A DNA stretch of 6,900 bases, from contig JAKLIL010000097.1 in the NCBI GenBank assembly GCA_022709625.1, forward strand, positions 1 to 6,900. Reading direction: 5' to 3'. The DNA comes from Verrucomicrobiota bacterium (GTDB taxonomy: Bacteria; Verrucomicrobiota; Kiritimatiellia; CAIQIC01; Lenti-01). The position numbers and the translations under genes are program-made. Positions 1-5,556 of this stretch are shown piece after piece; position 1 is the first letter of the stretch; each line of letters starts with the position of its first letter. The notes below the pieces were generated by a model. The model saw nothing but the letters and a program-made list of their open reading frames with translations. It had not been told where the DNA came from and did no database searches.

Positions 1-1
1 C

Positions 2-157
2 GCGACCATCCCGGACTTCGAACGGCGGCTATTGGAACTTATCGATTCGCGCGAGTTGCGCCGGCAGATGGGCGCCCGTGCGCGGGAGAAAATCGGACGG
101 GCCTATGCCGTCGAGCAGGCCGCCGGCGCCCTGGCCGGGATGCTGGAGGCCCTGTGA
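2..157 (+). CDS. C-terminal fragment of a probable GT4 glycosyltransferase (5' end outside window)
   Basis: The frame beginning at base 2 is open to a TGA at 155-157 and encodes 51 residues. It reads ATIPDFERRLLELIDSRELR, then an Arg-rich helix (QMGARAREKIG), then a tail ending GMLEAL. This pattern of 'loop, helix, R..MG..AR, then Y/F..E.AA..L' is typical of the last two helices of GT-B fold, family 4 glycosyltransferases, where the C-terminal helix folds back on the N-terminal domain. No catalytic part is visible, so donor and acceptor cannot be stated. The next gene starts 28 nt downstream on the same strand and is also a GT4 enzyme, which supports a shared surface-glycan operon. It could be the tail of another helical protein, but the context makes a glycosyltransferase most likely. 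Confidence 0.65.
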   Translation, partial: ATIPDFERRLLELIDSRELRRQMGARAREKIGRAYAVEQAAGALAGMLEAL

Positions 158-173
158 GGGCGCCAACCCAAAC

Positions 174-178
174 AAGGA
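174..178 (+). promoter_or_regulatory. Shine-Dalgarno site for the WaaG-like gene
   Basis: AAGGA lies 7 nt before the ATG at 186. It fixes that ATG as the start rather than the GTG at 78, which is in the same open frame but lies inside the upstream gene and lacks such a site. Confidence 0.7.
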
Positions 179-185
179 CAACCGG

Positions 186-1337
186 ATGAATATCGCCTTT
201 GGCGTGCGGAATTTCCGGATGGTGGGCGGAGCGGAGCGCTTCACGCTGCGCCTGGCCGCTTATCTGATCAACCGGGGACATCGGCTCGTCGTCTATGCCA
301 TCAAGGGCGAACCCATGGACGGCGTGGAACTGCGTCTGGTGCCCGCGCCGCGCCTTTGTCCCCATTACCGGCGCGCGTGGGAAACCGGTCGGCGAATCGC
401 CGCGCGGCTGGCTAACGCCGATGCCGACGTGACCTTCGGCGAACAGAAAATCTGGAACGCCGCCGTGGTGCGTCCGGGCGGCGGCATCGAAGCCACCTAT
501 TGGGAGCAAAAGCTGGAGCGCCGATGGAAATCGCCGCGGCTGGCGCGCCTGGCGCGCTGGCTGTATGCCAAACGCCGGTACGATTTGCGGGCGGAGCGGC
601 TGTCGCTGCTGGGGTCCGCGACGCGGTTCATCATCGTCAATTCGGATCTGGTCCGCCGGGATTTGGTCCGGTGGTATCCGGAGGCGGCCGGGCGCGTGCA
701 AGTCGTGCACAACGGTACGCCGGCCAAGGTCTACGATCCCGGGCAGGCCGCCCGCCAGCGGGCCGATTTCCGCAAGGCCCACGGCATGGCGGACTCGGCG
801 CGGGTCGCGCTGTTCATGGGCCGCGATTTCCATCGCAAGGGCCTGGCCTCGGCCATCGCGGCGCTGGCGGTGGCCGACAGGGCGGAGCCCGCCGCCGATT
901 GGCAACTGGTCGTGGCCGGCCGCGGCAACCCGCGGCCATATCAGTCCCAGATTGCAAAAGCGGGGCTGGGTGGACGCGTACGCTTCTTGGGCGACGTCGC
1001 GGAGCCGGCCTTGGCCTACGCGGCGGCCGACGTCTTGCTGTTCCCTTCCTACTACGATCCATTTGCCAACGTGACGGTCGAAGCTCTCGCGGAAGGCCTG
1101 CCGGTGATCACTACGGCCGCCAACGGCGGTTGCGAAGTGATCCGGAATGGGTGCAACGGCTGGGTCGTCGATTCGCCTTTGGCCGTCGAGCGGATGGCGG
1201 AGCATCTGGCGGCGTTGGCCGACGCGCCGCGCTTGGCCGCCATGAAGCGCGATGCGCGCGCTTCTGCGGAAGCCTGCCGTTTGGAAGATCGCCTCCGCGA
1301 CGTGGAGCAAATCCTGCAGGCCGCCGCCGGCAAGTAA
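186..1337 (+). CDS. WaaG-like GT4 glycosyltransferase (LPS core / surface glycan)
   Basis: This 383-residue protein has the length and layout of WaaG/RfaG, the UDP-glucose:(heptosyl)LPS alpha-1,3-glucosyltransferase of the inner leaflet of the cytoplasmic membrane. The N-terminal Rossmann domain opens with MNIAFGVRNF and the glycine loop RMVGGAERF (11-19). The interdomain region carries VVHNG (173-177). The C-terminal domain has MGRDFHRKGL (211-220), matching the phosphate-binding G-x-D-F-x-R-K-G stretch of WaaG. It continues with LVVAGRGN (241-248) and the nucleotide-sugar block FPSYYDPFANVTVEALAEG (286-304). The EX7E pair is present as D291-x7-E299, a D/E variant. There is no signal peptide or membrane span, consistent with a peripheral cytoplasmic enzyme. 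It sits 28 nt after a probable second glycosyltransferase, probably in one operon, and ends 3 nt from an opposing gene. Family assignment is firm. The exact sugar and acceptor are not, so no symbol is given. Confidence 0.88.
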   Translation: MNIAFGVRNFRMVGGAERFTLRLAAYLINRGHRLVVYAIKGEPMDGVELRLVPAPRLCPHYRRAWETGRRIAARLANADADVTFGEQKIWNAAVVRPGGGIEATYWEQKLERRWKSPRLARLARWLYAKRRYDLRAERLSLLGSATRFIIVNSDLVRRDLVRWYPEAAGRVQVVHNGTPAKVYDPGQAARQRADFRKAHGMADSARVALFMGRDFHRKGLASAIAALAVADRAEPAADWQLVVAGRGNPRPYQSQIAKAGLGGRVRFLGDVAEPALAYAAADVLLFPSYYDPFANVTVEALAEGLPVITTAANGGCEVIRNGCNGWVVDSPLAVERMAEHLAALADAPRLAAMKRDARASAEACRLEDRLRDVEQILQAAAGK

Positions 1338-1340
1338 GGT

Positions 1341-3884
1341 TCAGGGTTCAGAGGCGGGTTGATCCGCTTCCGGCAGGGGGTAGTCGGCGGGGTCGGCGGG
1401 CGGCGAATAGATGCGCCGCCACGCATCGTAGAGGCCGAAAAGAATCGCCTTTTCTTTCTCCGTCCAATTGGCCGAGTAGCGGCGGGCATGTTCCCGGCTG
1501 ATCCAGAATCGGGGCTCCCGCGCCACGGTCTCGTTGAAGATCTTCAGGGCTCTTTCCTTTTGGCCGGCAGCCCAATAGGCCAGCGCCAGATGGTGGTCCC
1601 CGTTCGGGGGAATGGTTTTGTCCAGTTCCCCCATGATTTCCCATTGCCGCGCCGCTTGTTCGTATTCCCCGAGGTTCAGCAAGGCCCAGCCGTAGCTCCA
1701 GCGGATATTGGAGGCTTTGGGCGCCAGCCGGATGGCCTTTTCGAAATCCCGCCGGCACAGCATTTTTTCGCCCAGCATCGCGTAGAGGAAGCCGCGCCAG
1801 TGCAGCGCCGCGACATCGTTGGGATTCCGGTCCAGAACGGCCGTGTAGAAATCGATCCGGGACCGGGGTCGTGGCGCAACCGGCTGGCCGGGATCGGGGC
1901 GCTTTGCATCCATTCGCTCGTGCTCGAGCTGCCGTTGCCGGCGCCGTTCGGCATAGGATCGCCGCGCGGCGGCAGCTTCCGGTTTGTCGCCGGAAACGGC
2001 CGGAACGATTGCCGCGTCGGCCTTCCATTCCCGCCGGGGGGCTTCGGCCAGTCGCTTTGCGGAAAAGCGCTGGATGCGGTTGAGGTAGGGTGGGCCGGAT
2101 TGGACGTTGCCGCCGATGATGAACACGTCGTCGCCCATCTGCGCCAACGCCGCGTGGCGGGCTGGCTTGTAGCCGATGTCCAGCCGGGCCCACGTTGGCT
2201 TGTCGAAGTCGTAGACGACGGTGCGGTCGAGTTCCGCGTAGTCGCCAAAAAGATACAGCCGGCCATTGGCGGCGCAGCCGTGGTTCGCGCTCGTTTTAAC
2301 GGGCAACTTGGGCAATGCGCTCCATTGGTCGTTGGCCGGGTCGTAGACCTGGAAATCGCGGATTGCGCCGGTTCCATCGAAGCCGCCCGGCGCGTAGATT
2401 TTTCCATCGCATTCGACAATCTGTCCTTCGCGGGCCACGGGCAGATCGGCGCCGCGGCTCCAGGTTTCCGTCTTGAAGTCGTAGATTTGGAGCGCCTTGA
2501 GCCGCGGTTCGGTTTCGCCTTGAGCCCCGCCGACGACATACAGCCGGTCGCCCACCACCGCGGCGCCGGCCCGCGAAACCGCCACAGGCAGGCTTGGGAG
2601 GGCGCGAACGATACCGGTGGCCGGATCGAATTCCTCGAAGACGGCGCTAGATGCCACGAGATCGGTCGCCGGATCCCATGCCGTTCCGCCCGCGATGTAG
2701 ATTTTTCCGCCATGTGCCGCACCGGAAACGAACCGGCGCGCTTGGATCGAAGCGGGCAAGACTTCCGTGATTTTGGAATCGGCTGCGAACTTTTCGATGC
2801 TGCCCACGATGCCGGTGTCGCAGTGGCCGCCAACCACGTAGATGGCGTTGTCCAGCGCCACCGCCACCGCCCCGAACCGTTCCGTGGCCAGCGCCAGCGG
2901 CGGTCCCTCCGGGCGGGTCCGGTCCAGATAGCGTTCCAGGGTCACGGCGAGGCCCGGGTCTTTGGGATCCACGGCGACCGCCTTTTCCTGGTAGGCGACG
3001 GCTTCGGTCTTTTGGCCGGCCTCCCACAGTGCGCGCGCGTAAGTGTCAAGGATGTCCGCCCGCTTTTCGCCGGACGCATCGAGCGCTTTCTTGGCCAGGC
3101 GCGTGGCCAGGGGCACATCGCGTTGCCTGACGACGGGATGAGTCAGGATGGTCCAAGCCATGGCATTGAGAAGATCCGGACTTTGCAGGTCCAGTTCCTC
3201 GATCTGCCGGGCAAGTTGGGCGGCCTTGTCGGCATCCCCGTTTGCGCCGACGGCCTCCAGGTATTCCCCGTATGTTTCCGCAACCGTGCGGGTTTCGGCC
3301 GCCTCCCGTTTTTTCGCGACGGCGCGTTTTTTCGCTTTTTCCGGATCAAACTGGCCGCTCGCCAGCTCTGCCAGGGTCTCATCGAGGCCGCGCATCGGAT
3401 GGCCAATCCAGGCCACCTTGCCCTGATGCACGACGAAGGCGGCGGGGATGCCCCGCTGGCCGGCGGCTTCCATCCACCGTTTCGCCATGAACTGGTCGGA
3501 GGTGTCCATGGCCACGCGGTAGTCCATCCGGTCGCCCATGTTCTCCACGAAGGGCACCACCTTGTCGGCCGGCTTCTCGCCCCGTTCCCAGACGTTCACG
3601 CCGATGAACGTCGCGTTGGTGTACTTGTGCGCCAGCTCCGTCAAATGCGGAATCGAGGCGCGGCAAGGCGGACACCACGTGGCCCAGAATTCCACGACGT
3701 AGGTCTGGGCGGGATCGAGCGCCGCCACGGCCTCGCCCTTGACCCAGCGGGACATGTTCAGGGGCGGCGCGGCATTGCCGACGGCCAGCGATTCGACTGG
3801 ATGGCCGGCAATCGGAATGCCCATGGCCAGATTGGCAAGGAACGCGACGGCAACCCCAATTGTAGACAGCTTCGTTATATTCAC
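1341..3884 (-). CDS. Exported TlpA/ResA-type thioredoxin - TPR - Kelch propeller - TPR composite protein
   Basis: The protein has 847 residues, starting at the GTG at 3884-3882. This start is chosen because GAAAGG lies 5 nt upstream and the N-terminus becomes MNITK plus a hydrophobic run, LSTIGVAVAFLANLAMGIPI (about 6-25), a good signal peptide or anchor. In-frame upstream starts (ATG 3944, TTG 3989) bury that signal. Domains: (a) about 31-170, TlpA/ResA thioredoxin fold with EFWATWCPPCR (redox cysteines C71 and C74) and the cis-proline segment RGIPAAFVV (P147). (b) About 200-315, TPR-like helices, including a repeat ending YQEKAVAVDPKDP. (c) About 330-612, six Kelch blades marked by IYVVGG, IYIAGG, LYVVGG, IYAPGG, LYLFGD and VFIIGG at roughly 50-residue spacing. 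(d) About 637-677, an Arg-rich, Pro-rich linker. (e) About 677-791, further TPRs (FEKAIRLAPKAS, WALLNLGEYEQAARQW). The parts suggest an extracytoplasmic thiol-disulfide protein with protein-binding surfaces, but substrate and partner are unknown. It is convergent with the glycosyltransferase and divergent from ahcY. Confidence 0.9.
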   Translation of the reverse strand: MNITKLSTIGVAVAFLANLAMGIPIAGHPVESLAVGNAAPPLNMSRWVKGEAVAALDPAQTYVVEFWATWCPPCRASIPHLTELAHKYTNATFIGVNVWERGEKPADKVVPFVENMGDRMDYRVAMDTSDQFMAKRWMEAAGQRGIPAAFVVHQGKVAWIGHPMRGLDETLAELASGQFDPEKAKKRAVAKKREAAETRTVAETYGEYLEAVGANGDADKAAQLARQIEELDLQSPDLLNAMAWTILTHPVVRQRDVPLATRLAKKALDASGEKRADILDTYARALWEAGQKTEAVAYQEKAVAVDPKDPGLAVTLERYLDRTRPEGPPLALATERFGAVAVALDNAIYVVGGHCDTGIVGSIEKFAADSKITEVLPASIQARRFVSGAAHGGKIYIAGGTAWDPATDLVASSAVFEEFDPATGIVRALPSLPVAVSRAGAAVVGDRLYVVGGAQGETEPRLKALQIYDFKTETWSRGADLPVAREGQIVECDGKIYAPGGFDGTGAIRDFQVYDPANDQWSALPKLPVKTSANHGCAANGRLYLFGDYAELDRTVVYDFDKPTWARLDIGYKPARHAALAQMGDDVFIIGGNVQSGPPYLNRIQRFSAKRLAEAPRREWKADAAIVPAVSGDKPEAAAARRSYAERRRQRQLEHERMDAKRPDPGQPVAPRPRSRIDFYTAVLDRNPNDVAALHWRGFLYAMLGEKMLCRRDFEKAIRLAPKASNIRWSYGWALLNLGEYEQAARQWEIMGELDKTIPPNGDHHLALAYWAAGQKERALKIFNETVAREPRFWISREHARRYSANWTEKEKAILFGLYDAWRRIYSPPADPADYPLPEADQPASEP

Positions 3885-3926
3885 GGCGGCCTTTCGTGAA
3901 GGATCGGAAACATCGGTTCCGACCTT

Positions 3927-3955
3927 ATTCAAGCCGTTGCCCATGAGCGACGCAA
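3927..3955 (-). promoter_or_regulatory. Weak candidate promoter for the thioredoxin-Kelch gene
   Basis: On the minus strand TTGCGT (3955-3950) and TTGAAT (3932-3927) are separated by 17 nt and lie about 43 nt upstream of the GTG start at 3884. Each hexamer matches the sigma-70 consensus at only four positions. The spacing and location are right, but the boxes are poor, so this is a guess. Confidence 0.25.
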
Positions 3956-3960
3956 GCCGT

Positions 3961-3986
3961 AAAAAAACGGTCCGGCCGGCGCACCG
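3961..3986 (-). terminator. Possible short hairpin plus T7 tract, reading leftward
   Basis: Read on the minus strand, CGGT pairs with ACCG (3986-3983 with 3971-3968) around an 11-nt GC-rich interior in which two more pairs can form. Seven T residues (3967-3961) follow directly. This has the form of a small intrinsic terminator. It would act on leftward transcripts entering from the ahcY side, before the thioredoxin-Kelch gene. The stem is short, so it may be chance in GC-rich DNA. Confidence 0.28.
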
Positions 3987-3999
3987 CAATGGACGGTAC

Positions 4000-4028
4000 T
4001 TGCTTGGATGAAACCCGGCGGGTATATT
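4000..4028 (+). promoter_or_regulatory. Candidate sigma-70 promoter of ahcY
   Basis: TTGCTT (4000-4005) and TATATT (4023-4028) are separated by exactly 17 nt. TATATT matches TATAAT at five of six positions and TTGCTT matches TTGACA at three. Transcription would begin near 4035, leaving a leader of about 25 nt, just enough for the Shine-Dalgarno site at 4050. The surrounding DNA is GC-rich, which makes this AT-rich box stand out. The -10 box lies at the centre of an inverted repeat, listed separately. Confidence 0.55.
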
Positions 4029-4040
4029 CCCGCCTGGTTT
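4011..4040 (+). repeat. 30-bp near-perfect inverted repeat centred on the ahcY -10 box (candidate operator)
   Basis: The left arm AAACCCGGCGGG (4011-4022) and right arm CCCGCCTGGTTT (4029-4040) are reverse complements at 11 of 12 positions; the mismatch is 4016/4035. They flank TATATT, whose central ATAT is itself symmetric. In double-stranded DNA this is a classic dimer-binding palindrome placed over the -10 element, so a bound protein would block RNA polymerase. If transcription starts farther upstream, the same sequence would form a strong mRNA hairpin ending 9 nt before the AAGGAG site. The symmetry is seen directly; the role as operator is inference. Confidence 0.6.
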
Positions 4041-4049
4041 TCAATCCCC

Positions 4050-4055
4050 AAGGAG
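4050..4055 (+). promoter_or_regulatory. Shine-Dalgarno site of ahcY
   Basis: A full AAGGAG lies 5 nt before the ATG at 4061. It decides against the in-frame ATG at 3989, which would add 24 residues absent from the family and would run through the palindrome. Confidence 0.8.
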
Positions 4056-4060
4056 ACGAT

Positions 4061-5473
4061 ATGGCAAAGCGCAAAATGGCGATGGATGCGGTGGTCAAGG
4101 ATTTGAGCCTGGCGGACTTCGGCCGCAAGGAAATCGAACTGGCCGAACACGAAATGCCGGGCCTGATGAGCGTCCGCGCCGAATTCGCCAAGACGAAACC
4201 CCTCAAGAGCGCGCGGATATCCGGTTCCATCCACATGACCATCCAGACGGCCGTTCTGGTCGAGACGCTGCAGGCGCTGGGCGCCCGCGTCCGCTGGGCG
4301 AGCTGCAACATCTTCTCCACCCAGGACCACGCCGCGGCGGCGCTGGCCGTCAAGGGCACGCCGGTCTTTGCCGTCAAGGGCGAGACGCTCAAGGAATACT
4401 GGGAATACACGGACCGCATTCTCGATTGGGGCAAGGAAGTCCCCAACATGATCCTCGACGACGGCGGCGACGCGACGTTGTTCGTGCACCTTGGCGTGAA
4501 GGCCGTACAGGAAGGCCTGAACGTGCTGGCCGGCCCGTACGACAGCGAGGAAGAGGAAATCCTCAAGGCGCAGGTCCGCAAGGCCGTGAAGAAGAATCCG
4601 GACCGCTTCCTCAAGATGGTCAAATCCATCAAAGGCGTCACGGAGGAAACCACGACGGGCGTACATCGTCTGTACCAGATGGCGGCGCGCAAGGAACTGC
4701 TCTTTCCGGCGTTCAACGTGAACGACTCGGTCACGAAGTCGAAGTTCGACAACATCTACGGCTGCCGCCACTCGCTGGTGGACGGGTTGATGCGGGCGAC
4801 GGACGTGATGATCGCCGGCAAGGTGGCCGTGGTGGCCGGCTACGGCGACGTGGGCAAAGGCTCGTGCCAGTCCCTCAAGGGCCAGTGCGCGCGCGTGATC
4901 GTGACCGAAATCGATCCCATCTGCGCGCTGCAGGCGGCGATCGACGGCTACGAGGTCATGACGATGGACGAAGCTTGCACGCAGGGCGACATCTTCGTGA
5001 CGACGACCGGCTGCTGCGACGTCATCACCGAAAAGCACATGCTGAAGATGAAGAACCTGGCCATCGTCTGCAACATCGGCCACTTCGACAGCGAGATCCA
5101 GACCGCGGCGATGAAGAAGTACCGCTGGGAAGTGATCAAGCCGCAGGTGCACCGCATCTGGACGAAGAAGGACAAGTCGATCCTCCTGCTGGCGGAAGGC
5201 CGGCTCGTGAATCTCGGCTGCGCCACTGGCCACCCAAGCTTCGTGATGAGCAACAGCTTCTCGAACCAGGTCCTCGCGCAGATCGAGCTGTTCACGAACG
5301 CGGGGAAGTATCCGGTCGGCGTCTACACCCTGCCCAAGAAACTGGACGAGAAGGTGGCGCGGTTGCATTTGGCGCACCTCGGCGTGGCGCTGGACCGCCT
5401 GACCCGCAAGCAGGCCGCCTATTTGGGCGTACCGGTGGACGGGCCTTACAAGCCCGAGCACTACCGCTATTGA
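4061..5473 (+). CDS. ahcY: Adenosylhomocysteinase (S-adenosyl-L-homocysteine hydrolase)
   Basis: This cytoplasmic enzyme reversibly splits S-adenosylhomocysteine, the by-product and inhibitor of SAM-dependent methyltransferases, into adenosine and homocysteine using tightly bound NAD. The 470 residues are complete. The substrate region has SIHMTIQTAVLVETL with H58 and SCNIFSTQDHAAAAL. It also has MILDDGGD with D134 and TEETTTGVHRLY with the conserved Glu pair E195/E196. The catalytic stretch NVNDSVTKSKFDNIYGC supplies K226, D230 and C235. The NAD domain has VVAGYGDVGKG (257-267). The C-terminus PYKPEHYRY supplies K464 and Y468, which reach the NAD of the neighbouring subunit. Relative to the roughly 430-residue human form there is an extra charged helical segment of about 40 residues (about 146-187), as in plant, mycobacterial and many Gram-negative enzymes. 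It is the first gene of a probable ahcY-rlmN unit, under the promoter/palindrome upstream. Identification is secure. Confidence 0.98.
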   Translation: MAKRKMAMDAVVKDLSLADFGRKEIELAEHEMPGLMSVRAEFAKTKPLKSARISGSIHMTIQTAVLVETLQALGARVRWASCNIFSTQDHAAAALAVKGTPVFAVKGETLKEYWEYTDRILDWGKEVPNMILDDGGDATLFVHLGVKAVQEGLNVLAGPYDSEEEEILKAQVRKAVKKNPDRFLKMVKSIKGVTEETTTGVHRLYQMAARKELLFPAFNVNDSVTKSKFDNIYGCRHSLVDGLMRATDVMIAGKVAVVAGYGDVGKGSCQSLKGQCARVIVTEIDPICALQAAIDGYEVMTMDEACTQGDIFVTTTGCCDVITEKHMLKMKNLAIVCNIGHFDSEIQTAAMKKYRWEVIKPQVHRIWTKKDKSILLLAEGRLVNLGCATGHPSFVMSNSFSNQVLAQIELFTNAGKYPVGVYTLPKKLDEKVARLHLAHLGVALDRLTRKQAAYLGVPVDGPYKPEHYRY

Positions 5474-5556
5474 TGAAACGGTCGGGACATAGCCCGATCC
5501 GCCAGACGAGAAACGATGCGAAAGGCGACCTCCGGGCCGCCCGCCAGGTTGCATGA
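5473..5556 (+). CDS. Possible 27-residue coupling ORF between ahcY and rlmN
   Basis: An ATG at 5473 shares its A with the ahcY stop (TGATG). The frame runs 27 codons (MKRSGHSPIRQTRNDAKGDL and seven more residues) to a TGA at 5554-5556 that overlaps the rlmN start (ATGA). It would be a small, basic, hydrophilic peptide with no recognisable domain. No Shine-Dalgarno site precedes it, so translation would rely on ribosomes re-initiating after ahcY, and its stop would hand ribosomes to rlmN, whose own Shine-Dalgarno site is weak (AGG at 5546-5548). The same frame is open by chance through much of ahcY, so its openness is weak evidence. The case rests on the double overlap alone. Confidence 0.2.
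   Translation: MKRSGHSPIRQTRNDAKGDLRAARQVA

Noticed and set aside
39..1310. 423-codon minus-strand open frame antisense to the glycosyltransferase
   Set aside because: Composition is that of an antisense shadow, and the plus-strand GT4 motifs and Shine-Dalgarno site are clear.
500..1501. 333-codon plus-strand frame overlapping the glycosyltransferase and the convergent junction
   Set aside because: Gly/Arg-rich shadow in another frame with no motif and no ribosome binding site.
1359..3899. 846-codon plus-strand open frame opposite the thioredoxin-Kelch gene
   Set aside because: Its translation is rich in Arg, Gly and His with no domain pattern. It mirrors the codon register of the minus-strand gene, which has a signal peptide, CPPC, Kelch and TPR motifs. 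It is a GC-driven shadow.
4011..4041. Inverted repeat followed by TTTT as a rightward intrinsic terminator
   Set aside because: The gene to the left runs in the opposite direction, so there is no rightward transcript to stop. The T run is only four bases, and the hairpin would sit directly in front of ahcY.
3885..4060. SAH or SAM riboswitch upstream of ahcY
   Set aside because: I could not find the conserved core of an SAH riboswitch, and the likely leader from about 4035 is too short. The symmetric element over the -10 box better fits a DNA operator.
3989..4060. Longer ahcY start at the ATG at 3989
   Set aside because: The extra 24 residues do not resemble the family, cross the promoter and palindrome, and lack a Shine-Dalgarno site. 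AAGGAG sits 5 nt before 4061.
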